Origin: Pseudomonas sp. Fl4BN1 | Lineage (GTDB): Bacteria; Pseudomonadota; Gammaproteobacteria; Pseudomonadales; Pseudomonadaceae | DNA: 64,000 nt | NCBI RefSeq assembly: GCF_009908285.1 | Contig: NZ_JAAARM010000004.1 | Span: forward strand, 272,012-336,011 | Direction: 5' to 3' | Part shown: positions 37,121 to 46,126 of the stretch, one piece after another | Position numbering within the stretch: position 1 is the first letter of the stretch | Layout of the letters: each line of letters opens with the position of its first letter | The notes under the pieces: generated by a model | What the model saw: only the letters and a program-made list of their open reading frames with translations | What the model was told of the DNA's origin: nothing | The model's database searches: none | Made by a program: the position numbers and the translations under genes

Positions 37121-37170
37121 TTCGCCGATAAACCGGCTCCTACCCCCGTAGGAAGCGGATTGTCGGCGAA
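37121..37170. repeat. REP doublet (REPIN)
   Basis: TTCGCCGATAAACCGGCTCCTAC faces GTAGGAAGCGGATTGTCGGCGAA across four bases. It has the same family core as the element at 1192-1285 but with a much shorter loop. It lies between the DUF899 gene and the AraC/GyrI gene. Confidence 0.82.
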
Positions 37171-37233
37171 TGACCAGCACAAACCTGTCGCAGACTGCGA
37201 CGGCGATCCTGCCCAGCCAACTAAGCTTCAATC

Positions 37234-38181
37234 ATGACCGCCGCCTATCACAGCCTCCACGAATACACCCTGCGCATGAGCCGTGTTCTGGAGCATATCG
37301 ACCAACACCTGGACCAGCCCCTGGAGCTGGCGGATCTGGCGCGGGTGGCGCATTTCTCGCCCTACCACTTCCATCGCCTGTTCAGCGCCTGGGTCGGCGA
37401 ACCGCTGGGCGCCTATCTACGGCGCCGGCGCCTGGCCTGTGGCGCCTACCTCATGGCCAGCCGCCCCGAGGCCTCGATCCTGGAAATCGCCCTGGAGGTT
37501 GGCTTCGGCTCGGGAGAGGCATTCTCCCGCGCCTTCAAACAACACTTCTCAGTCTCCCCCAGCACCTGGCGCGACACCGAACCAAAACGCTGGCACCGTC
37601 GCCTCGACGACATCCGCGAACGCCGTTTGCGGGAATTGAGCAATCCTGATCAGACCCACATCCCCGCCTTCGACGATCCTGACGCCTTCATGCACCTGAA
37701 GGACACCACCATGAACGTCACCCTGCAGCAGCTGCCCACCAGCCGCGTGGCCTACCTGCGCTACATCGGCGCCTACGGCCCGGGCATCGGCCTGTTCTGG
37801 CGCGAAACCGCCGCGCCCTGGATGCTTGCGCACAACCTGTTCAACCGCGTGCGCTACGGTATCGGTCACGATGACCCGGACGTCACCCCGGCCGACAAAT
37901 GCCGCTACGACGCCTGCGTGGAAGTCCCTGAAGACTTCAATGCCCGAGCCCCCGCCGTAGTCACCACCCTGCCCGGTGGCCTGTATGCCGTGGCCTCCTA
38001 CCGAGGGCTTGGCCCGGCCATCGGCGATGCCTGGATCGAACTGTGCCGCGACTGGCTGCCCAAGAGCGGCTTGCAATTCGACCCGCGCCCGGCCTTCGAG
38101 CGCTATCCGGTGGATGCCTATTACGACGTCAAGACGGGGGAGCTGGAGTGTGAGATCTGCATTCCGGTGAAGGCGCTTTAG
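37234..38181 (+). CDS. AraC-family regulator with GyrI-like effector domain
   Basis: A 315-residue regulator. The AraC double helix-turn-helix is at the N-terminus (DLARVAHFSPYHFHRLFSAWVGE, ALEVGFGSGEAFSRAFKQHF) and a GyrI/SbmC-type ligand domain fills residues about 160-315. This is the Rob/SoxS-like layout used to sense amphipathic compounds. A strong terminator follows. Confidence 0.9.
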   Translation: MTAAYHSLHEYTLRMSRVLEHIDQHLDQPLELADLARVAHFSPYHFHRLFSAWVGEPLGAYLRRRRLACGAYLMASRPEASILEIALEVGFGSGEAFSRAFKQHFSVSPSTWRDTEPKRWHRRLDDIRERRLRELSNPDQTHIPAFDDPDAFMHLKDTTMNVTLQQLPTSRVAYLRYIGAYGPGIGLFWRETAAPWMLAHNLFNRVRYGIGHDDPDVTPADKCRYDACVEVPEDFNARAPAVVTTLPGGLYAVASYRGLGPAIGDAWIELCRDWLPKSGLQFDPRPAFERYPVDAYYDVKTGELECEICIPVKAL

Positions 38182-38203
38182 CGCAGAACCCACCCGGAAA
38201 CGA

Positions 38204-38235
38204 CACGGGGGAGCCAATGCTCCCCCGTATTTTTT
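38204..38235. terminator. Intrinsic terminator between convergent genes
   Basis: ACGGGGGAGC and GCTCCCCCGT pair around CAAT and are followed by ATTTTTT. It lies between the AraC/GyrI gene and the end of the coiled-coil gene. Confidence 0.87.
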
Positions 38236-38255
38236 CCGCTTGAGCCCTGCGCGCC

Positions 38256-39737
38256 CTAGAGGCTGTCGCTGGTGGAGAAGCTTCCACCGTCGCGGGAACG
38301 GGTACTGCTCGAAGAAGTACTGAACCCAGAACTGCTCGACGAAGCCTCGGAGCCAGTGCCACTCGAGGATGTGCTAGCACCTGAAGATTTCCACGAACCG
38401 CTGGAACTGGAGCTGGTGCGACTCGATGAAACTCTTGAGTCTGAGCCTTTCAACAAATCGCTGAAAGCAGAGCTGCTGGACGCACGGCTAGCACCTGAGT
38501 CGCCCCACGAACTGCTGGATCTGGAGGGCCCGGAATTAGGGCTGTTGCCCAAAGTCGCTTCGGCTAATGCATTCGCTACCGTAAAGGCACTTTTCACCAA
38601 ACTCAGCACCGCAGCCCTACCCTCGCCGGCACTGGATTCGTCGGCCTCATCAGCCTCCTCCTCTTCCTCCAGCAGGCGTTCTATCCGCTTGGCCTGCTTA
38701 TATTCCTTGCGAGCCTTCTTACACTTGCGCTCTAGAAGCGGCACACGAACCTGCAGCTCATCCAGCTCGACACGCATTCCTCGGACTTGCAACACCAGCG
38801 CATCATCCTCTGGGCCTACCGTCTGCGCGGCCAGTCGCTCCAACTCCTGAATACTCATATCGTTCAATTGCTCAGCCAGCAGCTGCGACGCCCGGACCAG
38901 ATGCTGATCACGCCTGAGACTGAAGACCTCCAGTTCGGCGTAGACTTCCTTGGCCTGAACCTTGGCCGCGTCCAATGCCTGCGCTCCTGCTCTGAGAGCC
39001 TGCTGCAACTTCACAAAATCAAAAGCTGCGGAAAACCGGCTATGCAAATTGGACACTTTGGCCTGCTGGGCCGCCAGCTCCCGTTCAGCCTGACGGAGAG
39101 CCGCTTCGCTGGCCTCCTGAATGGCAAGCAGGGTCTGCTCGGCCTGCCAGTTTGCAGTGAAGTTGCAAAGCTTGGCGACCCACCGATCCAAGCCCCGCCA
39201 AGGCGTCCAACGCGGGTACGTCTCGGTACCAAACTTGCGCACTTTAAGGTACAGATACAGCCGATCCACCTGAAAGCTCCGCAACTTGGTCGCGCACTCG
39301 TCACGCAACTCTCTACAGGATTCGGCCGCAGCAGCTTGCGCCGCCTCAGTGGCGTGCAAGGCATGAACCTGCTGCTGATACTCAGGGTCTTCAGCCAACT
39401 GGCGATCGAGCGCCGCACTCTGGGCCTGAACCTCTGCAGAGACCTCCAGCAACATCTGTTGATGCCGCTCCACGCCAGCCTCAGCCTTCGCCTGACGTTC
39501 AGCTACCTGGGCCTCTTCGTTTTTGCGCTGTTCCAACAAACGCGTAATCTCAAGAGACTGTTGCAAATCTCCCTTGAGTTGATAACGGGCGATCTGGGCC
39601 AACGCGTAACTGATCTCCTGCCGCAGGCTCAGCTCCCGACTATGGGCCAGGGATAACTCTTGCTGGAGAGCGCGCAGTTCACTGTCATAGCGCTGCAAAT
39701 CGTCACTCATAGGCATCAGCGTATTATTTGAGCTCAT
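38256..39737 (-). CDS. Coiled-coil protein with Ser-rich tail (third gene of DUF6384 unit)
   Basis: A 493-residue cytosolic protein. Residues about 10-375 are long coiled-coil helices, broken by a conserved-looking insert (GTETYPRWTPWRGLDRWVAK). An acidic stretch (LLEEEEEADEADE) and about 110 residues over half Ser, with Gly, Thr and Arg, follow. The ATG at 39737 overlaps the stop of the DUF6384 gene (TGATG), so translation is coupled; two GTG codons just upstream are alternatives. There is no signal or membrane segment. PspA-like in general look but not assignable. Function unknown. Confidence 0.78.
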   Translation of the reverse strand: MSSNNTLMPMSDDLQRYDSELRALQQELSLAHSRELSLRQEISYALAQIARYQLKGDLQQSLEITRLLEQRKNEEAQVAERQAKAEAGVERHQQMLLEVSAEVQAQSAALDRQLAEDPEYQQQVHALHATEAAQAAAAESCRELRDECATKLRSFQVDRLYLYLKVRKFGTETYPRWTPWRGLDRWVAKLCNFTANWQAEQTLLAIQEASEAALRQAERELAAQQAKVSNLHSRFSAAFDFVKLQQALRAGAQALDAAKVQAKEVYAELEVFSLRRDQHLVRASQLLAEQLNDMSIQELERLAAQTVGPEDDALVLQVRGMRVELDELQVRVPLLERKCKKARKEYKQAKRIERLLEEEEEADEADESSAGEGRAAVLSLVKSAFTVANALAEATLGNSPNSGPSRSSSSWGDSGASRASSSSAFSDLLKGSDSRVSSSRTSSSSSGSWKSSGASTSSSGTGSEASSSSSGFSTSSSSTRSRDGGSFSTSDSL

Positions 39738-41164
39738 CACCACTCCAGGATGTAGGCAGGCTTGGCGGTGGTCCGCCCTTTGAGGAACTTGAAGCTCAAG
39801 GAGTTGGCATCCTTGCTGCCCAGGCGCCGGTTATCCACATGGCCATCGGCAAGCTTGTCGTTCTTGACCTCCTGATAGGTGGCCTGATCGACCCGCACAC
39901 CGAACATCTTGGCGTAGCGCTTCTCCCCGGTCTCGATACTGGTGATCGGCACCGGCATCACATTGCCGGCCGTGTCGGTAGCCTCGATCAGCAAATACCA
40001 GCTCTTGCCCCCGGTGGGGTCGTAGTTGCGCTCGACCATGGATTTCTCGCCGGTACGGCTCACGATATCCAGCGTCAAGGGCGTCTTGGCGAAGGCCAGC
40101 AACTGATCGATCTCCTTAAGCCCACTGGTGGTGCCGGCGACATCCAGGGCCTTGATTGCCTGATCGACCTTGGTCAGCAACGGCTGGAACTGCGCCGCAT
40201 CCGCCTGGCTCAAGTTCATCTGGCGTACGCTGGCCCGAGCCGCCTCAAGGGCGGCGAGGTAGCTGGGGTTCAGGCTTTGCTGATCGGTCAGCCTGACCGC
40301 CTGGTCGACCTTGGCCATAGCTACCGCCACGCCCCTGGTATCAGCGTCATCCAAGGCCCCTTGAGCCTCTTTGGCAGCCGCCGCTACCTCGGGCACGACC
40401 TTGCTGGCCACGAGAAACTCGCGACTGGTGGTCAGGGTCTTGAGCTTCTGCGCCGCCATTAACAGACTGCCGATGTCGTCCAGTTGAGCCCGCATCGCCT
40501 CCAGCGATGTGGCGCTTTTTCTCAAGTCGCTCGTGGCATTGGAGACCATGACCCCGTCGTTGAAACTGCGCTGCTCTTCAGGCAGGGCAAATTGCGGCAA
40601 CTTGATCGACGCCTGCTCACGGGCTCTCGCCAGCTGGGTCTTGGCCTTATCCAGCAAACGCCCGGCTGCCGCCACTTGGGCGCTCGCTACTTGAGGCTCC
40701 AGCTTGGCCAATTGCTCCTGTAACAAGAACACCTGCTGCGTCCGGGTGTGCGCCTCGTTCTGCAGGCTGACCAGATCGGCCTGGGTATAGCGACCTTGCT
40801 GTTTGAAGTCGCTGATCACCTGAGTCCAGGCATACAGCGAATACAGGATGATAGGCGTCCAGATCGCCACCCATTTCAACCGCTGGCCACGACGTATGAA
40901 AGTATCCGCCAGTCGTGTCTCCCACCAACGCAGCGTCGGCGCTTCGTAGGTCAGGCGCGTGGCAAAGTAATTGCGCACCCCCTGCTCCACCAGGGCGTCC
41001 TCGACCTCGACCCCCTTGGCCTTGTAGAACTCACGAATACGCTCGGCCACAGCCTTGCGATGCTGCGGCAGGTCCAGGTGCTTCTGGATCTCGGTCTGGC
41101 TGTGGCGCAACTCATCGACCAGCGCCATGGCGCCCATCTGTTCGCTGAGAGAAACCCCGCTCAC
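39737..41164 (-). CDS. DUF6384-family protein (membrane-anchored, coiled coil)
   Basis: A 475-residue protein matching DUF6384. The N-terminal 100 residues are soluble, one transmembrane helix lies near 99-117 (WVAIWTPIILYSLYAW), a long coiled coil spans about 120-330, and a beta-rich C-terminal domain ends KPAYILEW. It starts at a GTG (41164) two bases after the stop of the gene before it (TGAGGTG). Function unknown. Coupling to both neighbours suggests a complex. Confidence 0.82.
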   Translation of the reverse strand: MSGVSLSEQMGAMALVDELRHSQTEIQKHLDLPQHRKAVAERIREFYKAKGVEVEDALVEQGVRNYFATRLTYEAPTLRWWETRLADTFIRRGQRLKWVAIWTPIILYSLYAWTQVISDFKQQGRYTQADLVSLQNEAHTRTQQVFLLQEQLAKLEPQVASAQVAAAGRLLDKAKTQLARAREQASIKLPQFALPEEQRSFNDGVMVSNATSDLRKSATSLEAMRAQLDDIGSLLMAAQKLKTLTTSREFLVASKVVPEVAAAAKEAQGALDDADTRGVAVAMAKVDQAVRLTDQQSLNPSYLAALEAARASVRQMNLSQADAAQFQPLLTKVDQAIKALDVAGTTSGLKEIDQLLAFAKTPLTLDIVSRTGEKSMVERNYDPTGGKSWYLLIEATDTAGNVMPVPITSIETGEKRYAKMFGVRVDQATYQEVKNDKLADGHVDNRRLGSKDANSLSFKFLKGRTTAKPAYILEW

Positions 41165-41165
41165 C

Positions 41166-42299
41166 TCACACCCCCTTCTGCAGGAGCGCGGTGAAGCGAC
41201 GCTTGCTGTCCTCAGTCACCGACTCGATCTCGGCGGCGGCCGATGCCGACTCCTTGCGCAACTCCTGGATCAGATTCAGGCTGCTGGCCTGGAACTCCAC
41301 CACCGCATCCGCCAGGGCCTTCACCGAACTGGCCTTGAGGCTGGCACCGTAACCGGCCTTGAGCGCCGCGTTGAGCTGATCGCCACCAACACGGGCCTGC
41401 ACTTCAAGGCTGGTGTTGATGCCATCGCTCATGGCATTCAGGGTCTGGGTGGTTTCCGCCAGACCGCCGGACGAGGTGAAGCCCGCCGCCAGCCCAGTGA
41501 GCACGATCTCGTTGGTGGCGAAGAAACTCACCGCCCGCTGATACAGGCGCTCCTTCACCGCGTGGTACTGATTGAGCCGGGCAAACACCAGCTCCGCCGC
41601 GCCATAGGCGGCCTTCAACTGATCGGCGATGTCGGTGATGATCTGGAAGCGCTTGTCCTCGTCCTGCAGATTGCGCAAGGCCACATCCCGCTCAAGCTCC
41701 AGCTTGGCCTGATCCGCCGCCACCAACCCCGCCACTTCCAGGGCGGCACTGGCATCGGCCAGAGCCTTGCGCCCGGCGTCCATCTGCGCCTGGGCAATCT
41801 TCTGCACTTCACAGGCATCCACCTCGGCCGACTTCATGGCCAGGCGATAATCCTGATACGCCTCAAGGATCAGGGTTTCCAGCTGGATCTGCTCATTGGC
41901 CGACTTGGCCACCGCCAGGTAATTCTCGCGGATGCTCTCGAAACGATCCGGGATCGAGCCACGACGCATGTTCAGCCACGCCAGCTGAATGCGCTCGGAG
42001 AACTGCAACTTGCCGTCGGCCATCCACTCCATCATCTGCTGGGCGTCATTGCGGATCGAATCAAAGCTGGTGGCGATATCCGCATAGCGGGTGCTGATGT
42101 CCATGCCCTGCAACTTGTCGCGCACTGCGGCGTTGAACACCGTGGACTGCTGCAGGGTGGCGGCGATATTGGTCACCCGCTCGACGTCATACACCGCCAC
42201 CTTGTCCAGCAGCGCCAGTACTGGCATCTCCTGCTTGGGAAAGGTGATACCGATGGAGCGCAAGGCCGACATGGAGCGTTCGAGGTAATTCATGAGCAT
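41166..42299 (-). CDS. Helical protein, first gene of the DUF6384 unit
   Basis: A 377-residue, nearly all-helical protein starting MLMNYLERSMSALRSIGITFPKQ. It vaguely recalls TelA/YaaN-type or cell-surface-labelled helical proteins but has no motif I can name. A short hydrophobic patch (EIVLTGLAAGFTSSGG) is too weak for a sure membrane span. An in-frame ATG at 42293 is also possible. It leads a tightly coupled three-gene operon. Function unknown. Confidence 0.75.
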   Translation of the reverse strand: MLMNYLERSMSALRSIGITFPKQEMPVLALLDKVAVYDVERVTNIAATLQQSTVFNAAVRDKLQGMDISTRYADIATSFDSIRNDAQQMMEWMADGKLQFSERIQLAWLNMRRGSIPDRFESIRENYLAVAKSANEQIQLETLILEAYQDYRLAMKSAEVDACEVQKIAQAQMDAGRKALADASAALEVAGLVAADQAKLELERDVALRNLQDEDKRFQIITDIADQLKAAYGAAELVFARLNQYHAVKERLYQRAVSFFATNEIVLTGLAAGFTSSGGLAETTQTLNAMSDGINTSLEVQARVGGDQLNAALKAGYGASLKASSVKALADAVVEFQASSLNLIQELRKESASAAAEIESVTEDSKRRFTALLQKGV

Positions 42300-42554
42300 G
42301 GGCGTATTCCCAGGGTGGAGCCCCGCAGCCGGAGCGCCATCATCCATTGACAGGTGAATAGGCGAAGGGGGCTTCCACCCCCCACTTGAAAATTCAGTGC
42401 AGTGTTGCCAGCACCACAGAATCAGCAACCGAAGTTACCCGGCGGCCATCATCAAGCGAGGCCTTGTGCATCCGTGGCAGATAGCCAGCAACCTGGCGTG
42501 CGTGAGCATACCACCCGAGTTGAACTGAGAGAATTCATCGCCGCGCCCCCCTTC

Positions 42555-43136
42555 TCAACGAGAAGGAATGGCCGTGATATCGCGGACAATGAACTTCGGC
42601 AGCGTGCGAATGTAGAAACTCTCCACATCCGAATTACCGCTGTTGGTGATCGCCCCCAGCATGGTCTTCATATTGCGCAACTGGCCCATGGCCCCGGCAG
42701 GCTGCAAACCATCGCGCTCCTGAGCGAAATGCAGCACCTCGGCGCCGTCGCGCTTGACCTGGACCTTGTAGCCGAAATCGACACTGGCGAGGATCGTGTT
42801 GTCATCGACGATCATCGACACCAGCCCGCCCTTGGAATCACTGAGGCGGCGCTTGTATACCGCGTTCACATCCAGCAGGTAGTCGGCGCTTTCCTTGGTG
42901 GCAGCGTAGCGATTGGCGTTGCCCAGTTGCCGGATCAGTTCCATGCCCAACTGCTGGCGCAGCTTGTCCTGCGGCAGAAACCGCTCGCTCTCCCCTACCA
43001 ACTGCAGGTTGAAAGTGTCGATCCAGTAAGTGGCGGTGGCGGGAATCTGTACCGGTTTGGGCGAGATGTAATAGTCCGGGGTTGAAGCGCAACCGGCGAG
43101 CAGAGCGAGGGTGAAGAGCAGGGACAGCAAACGCAT
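42555..43136 (-). CDS. Putative outer membrane lipoprotein
   Basis: A 193-residue lipoprotein with lipobox LLAGC (Cys16). The mature part starts ASTPDYYISPKPVQIP and is mixed alpha/beta. No family is recognised with confidence. It lies 255 bp before the DUF6384 unit, same strand, so it could head the same transcript; that gap holds no other feature. To its right the CDI orphan region begins. Confidence 0.78.
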   Translation of the reverse strand: MRLLSLLFTLALLAGCASTPDYYISPKPVQIPATATYWIDTFNLQLVGESERFLPQDKLRQQLGMELIRQLGNANRYAATKESADYLLDVNAVYKRRLSDSKGGLVSMIVDDNTILASVDFGYKVQVKRDGAEVLHFAQERDGLQPAGAMGQLRNMKTMLGAITNSGNSDVESFYIRTLPKFIVRDITAIPSR

Positions 43137-43336
43137 GGAGGGTCTTCCTTGAGATGGGTTTCAACTGCTGGTTGCCACGCGGGAATGAACCGTAGCGGGC
43201 AACGAGGGGCGGCATTGTAAGCCGGGAAAGTCGCGGCGAACCGACTAGAAAAAATCCTCTCGGCAAATTAGGAACTGCCTTACGGCAGAAGCAGACGATC
43301 CAGTAGGAATGGGGCTTCAAAGACAGGGGCGATTCA

Positions 43337-43597
43337 GTTGCGATTGTTCTCGCTGCTGTGGTCGTTCTGCGCGGCGCGGATGTTGAGCTCGTTGCCGGCA
43401 TCCAGGTCGATGTTGCGTCCGGCCTGGGCCTGGGTCCCGATCAGGCTCAGGTCGTTGCTGGCCTTGAGGTTGATGTCGCGCCCGGCATCCAGTTGGGTGA
43501 CGGTGGAGAAACCCTGGCTGCTCTCGGTGTTGCGGGTTTCCTCGCTGATGCTGCCTTTGGCCACATCCAGGGTGACGTCGCGTCCTTTGACGTTGAT
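43337..43597 (-). pseudogene. Fragment of cdiA hemagglutinin-repeat region
   Basis: This block is nearly identical to 50575-50916 of the orphan cdiA (KGRDVTLDV...NDHSSENNRN) but lacks 81 bp. The missing stretch is bounded in the intact copy by two CTCTCGGTGTTG repeats, so it was lost by recombination between them, in frame. The fragment ends at a stop right after the homologous part and has no start, toxin or secretion signal. It marks an old left end of the CDI island. Confidence 0.85.
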
Positions 43598-43611
43598 TAC
43601 GTCCCCCCATC

Positions 43612-43783
43612 ACTGAATGCCGATTTCTATCCGTCCCGCGACAAAGACAATGACTACGCCATCGCCCGTCCCCTGCCCTAGATCAGGCTACGGGGGCTGT
43701 GGTTACGGCAGGCAGGGGTTGAGGTGAACGAGAACGTGAGAGTACGGGTGATGAAGGGGTGTTTGGTGATTACGGCGGAGTAA
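43612..43783 (+). pseudogene. Remnant of a symE-like toxin gene
   Basis: The reading NADFYPSRDK...ARPLP-stop-IRLRGLWLRQAG...VRVMKGCLVITAE lines up with the intact SymE-like product at 47718. The first 20 or so codons are gone and one Trp codon (TGG) is now TAG. The shared 3' hairpin is kept. It sits directly against the cdiA fragment, just as the intact copy sits next to the orphan modules. Confidence 0.85.
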
Positions 43784-43791
43784 GAAAATCA

Positions 43792-43809
43792 CCCCGGCGA
43801 AAGCCGGGG
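43792..43809. terminator. Hairpin after the symE remnant
   Basis: CCCCGGC-GAAA-GCCGGGG followed by ATTATTC. The same hairpin with one more pair lies after the intact symE gene (47949-47968), so it is part of the duplicated unit. It separates symE from the convergent immunity gene. Confidence 0.65.
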
Positions 43810-43870
43810 ATTATTCCAAGCATAAAAAGTTTAAGACGATTGCTCTGCAAGAACTCAGATAAGTAAGCAC

Positions 43871-44614
43871 TCAGATTAATGGCTCGTCTTGGATGAGAAA
43901 AAAACCCTCTCGAAACAAAGCTTTCAGCTCGGCGCGACGCCTGGAAAAAAGAGGAAAGTCATTCACAACATCTTGAATATTTTCTGTAACTCTGACCAAG
44001 TAACCACTGCCTATTTTTTCAATAGGAAAGCCTGCTGCTTTAATTCGGTCAGCTTCAACCACCTCTGCAAACTCATCACCATAAAACATTGCCCAGCCAA
44101 TATTTGACACTTCAGGCTTCAATGCAGCCTTAAAAGACCCTACTTGAAAGCTATTATTTTTACTTTTAGGATCTAGCTCAACTCCATCAAATTTATGAAG
44201 CATACCAAGTTGAGGCGAAAATATTTCACACCACAATCTAAACAACGAAAACCAATTAATTTTATCGTTACAGGCTGAAGAAAAATTTACTGAGCCTGGC
44301 ACCAAATTACCTTTAATATTCTGCGTTTTATGCTGAATACTCCCTACACACTTAATCTTTTTTTTCCGACGCCAGGCAAAATCATCATGAAAGTCTATTA
44401 GTGATCCATTGACGCGCATACTTCCTTTAGCAGCCCAATAAGCCTCGCATTCTTCGATACTTACAAATGGCTCTATAAACCTATCTGGATTATTGGATAT
44501 TTGCTCAGGACAAATAGGTCCTTCTCCCTCGCACAGCGAACGAATCAACTCACGACCAAACTGCCAGTTAAATGTATCTAATTTAGTTCTAATTGAAATT
44601 TGTATATATGGCAT
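43871..44614 (-). CDS. Putative CDI immunity protein (orphan module 3)
   Basis: A 247-residue cytosolic protein of low-GC DNA, starting MPYIQISIRTKLDTFNWQFG, with no signal or known motif. It lies 10 bp after the end of a decayed nuclease toxin tip, the standard place for the immunity gene. It is intact although its toxin is broken, as expected if immunity is kept against sibling cells. The family is not identified. Confidence 0.6.
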   Translation of the reverse strand: MPYIQISIRTKLDTFNWQFGRELIRSLCEGEGPICPEQISNNPDRFIEPFVSIEECEAYWAAKGSMRVNGSLIDFHDDFAWRRKKKIKCVGSIQHKTQNIKGNLVPGSVNFSSACNDKINWFSLFRLWCEIFSPQLGMLHKFDGVELDPKSKNNSFQVGSFKAALKPEVSNIGWAMFYGDEFAEVVEADRIKAAGFPIEKIGSGYLVRVTENIQDVVNDFPLFSRRRAELKALFREGFFLIQDEPLI

Positions 44615-44624
44615 AATTAGATTA

Positions 44625-45047
44625 TCAATATTCAGTTAACAAACCTGTTTTAGGATTATACCTATAAATCCCACCACCTGTATTCTCAATCCCCCTAACA
44701 AGTGGTTGAGAAATAGCCAGTGTTCTCGGGCTAACAACAAGATTCAAAGGCTGCCCAGCATCAGTCGCAACCTTAATTTGTGCTCGCAACTGATCAGACA
44801 TAGAGAGATTTTTAACATTTTTACCTCTAGCAAACCACCAACACTTTTCCCCCACATATCTGGATATTGTTGTTACCTGCTTTCAATTAGGAAGTTGAAC
44901 AATTACCAAGTTTATATTTTTCGTGCCCCCCAACGTGACTGAACGCATCAACTACTTACTTTTTAAATGCAGAACCATTCTGGCGGTTAATCGTAATTTG
45001 GGGAGTATCTAGCTTTCCAGCAGCCCCACCAGTTCCTTCTGCAGCAT
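44625..45047 (-). pseudogene. Decayed CdiA-CT nuclease toxin (orphan module 3)
   Basis: The reading starts with DAAEGTGGAAGKLDTPQITINRQNGSAFKK, whose first dozen residues equal the toxin junction of the orphan cdiA at about 48900. An in-frame TAA follows, then VVDAFSHVGGH and two or three frame changes. The end, KNVKNLSMSDQLRAQ...GGGIYRYNPKTGLLTEY, is legible. Pieced together it gives IPDMWGKSVGGLLEVKNVKNL, a PD-(D/E)XK pattern typical of restriction-endonuclease-fold toxins. One shift is a single lost A in an A run. Only the last 76 codons remain as an open frame (44625-44855). Confidence 0.75.
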
Positions 45048-45089
45048 CTAAAAATCACAAAATCACTTAATCTACTGTTACGCTTAGAG

Positions 45090-45551
45090 CTATAGACTTG
45101 ACATTAATGTCACCTTCCACAAGCGACCATCCTCCGAAAACTCCATGCGTAGGGCATATGTTTTAAACTCATACTTCAGCCATGGCTGTATACACCCTAT
45201 TAACATATCAACTTTACCTGGTGCCTCTTTGGTAGGCGGGCCTAGCTCTGCAATAATATCTTGAACACGCCATGTTTGAGCTATACGACCAAGCACATCT
45301 GTCTTATATGCCGAATACCCTTCGTGACGCTGCACAAAAAAATTAACGTGATTTAACTTCCCCGAACGAAACCCAAGCTCCAAACCGGACTTAATAAACT
45401 TATAAAACTTTGTCTTCCCTTCTGGGTCATTATAGCTATCCGGGGTCTCTGAAACGGCTGGCGGCTCTCCGACCTCTCGACACAAGTCAGTTACTATTGA
45501 GCCACCTTCATCTTGACCAAGAGCCCGAACAAAATCCGACCAAGTATTCAT
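45090..45551 (-). CDS. Putative CDI immunity protein (orphan module 2)
   Basis: A 153-residue cytosolic protein (MNTWSDFVRALGQDEGGS...) encoded by AT-rich DNA. Its ATG overlaps the toxin stop codon (TAATG), so translation is coupled. Position and length are those of a CdiI. No family recognised. Confidence 0.65.
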   Translation of the reverse strand: MNTWSDFVRALGQDEGGSIVTDLCREVGEPPAVSETPDSYNDPEGKTKFYKFIKSGLELGFRSGKLNHVNFFVQRHEGYSAYKTDVLGRIAQTWRVQDIIAELGPPTKEAPGKVDMLIGCIQPWLKYEFKTYALRMEFSEDGRLWKVTLMSSL

Positions 45552-46126
45552 TACTTAATAACTCCTGCCTTGCGATTTCTTTCCACTATTTTTTGAACAG
45601 TTTCATCCACAAGCTTTGAATCATAACCTCGATTGTTCAAATTTGCTCGCAGTGCATCTGTGTCACGACAAACTGCACCGCACAGATCCGCTGCATCTTG
45701 CTGAATCTGAGCAGGCGTATTTTTTCCGCCATAGGTAGGACCTGCAATATGTACATCTCGCGGGACCTCTACAGCAGTAGAGTTTTGGTAGAGAGTCTTG
45801 GTTTCCAACTCAGTAAGGGGACGGCCCAACTCTGCTTCCTTTGCTGTGCGCAACGCAGCAAATGAAGGGATATAATCGTGCTCTAGACCATCTCCAACAA
45901 CTTCTCTTGCCTTAAGATTTTTATAGGAGTCTACCTCAAGCTCTTGAACCGCCGTTTTCGAAGGCACGGTTGCTTTTGCAGCGTCACCGCCAGAACCCCC
46001 ACCACGCTCATTAACTCTGCCGTCGGAAACAGAAACATGAGAGTCACCCTTCCCTCCCTTCTTACCCGGTAACGCACCAGTAAAGATGCTATAGATCAGC
46101 TCGCCACCGCCAATTATATATTGCAT
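45551..46126 (-). CDS. Orphan CdiA C-terminal toxin domain (module 2)
   Basis: The frame reads the end of the shared CdiA region (IGGGELIYSIFTGALPGKKGGKG...SGGDAAK). It then changes to a tip absent from the other modules: TAVQELEVDSYKNLKAREVVGDGLEHDYIPSFAAL...VPRDVHIAGPTYGGKN. The EHDYIPS and VPRDVH histidines suggest an HNH-like nuclease, but I am not certain. The start shown is only the first ATG after a 1-base insertion near 46116. That insertion separates the tip from the upstream 46089-47042 frame, so it cannot be made as part of a long CdiA now. Confidence 0.7.
   Translation of the reverse strand: MQYIIGGGELIYSIFTGALPGKKGGKGDSHVSVSDGRVNERGGGSGGDAAKATVPSKTAVQELEVDSYKNLKAREVVGDGLEHDYIPSFAALRTAKEAELGRPLTELETKTLYQNSTAVEVPRDVHIAGPTYGGKNTPAQIQQDAADLCGAVCRDTDALRANLNNRGYDSKLVDETVQKIVERNRKAGVIK

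Noticed and set aside
43334..43564. Separate 76-codon gene on the minus strand
   Set aside because: It is simply the surviving open part of the cdiA fragment, starting at a codon that is internal Val in the intact copy.
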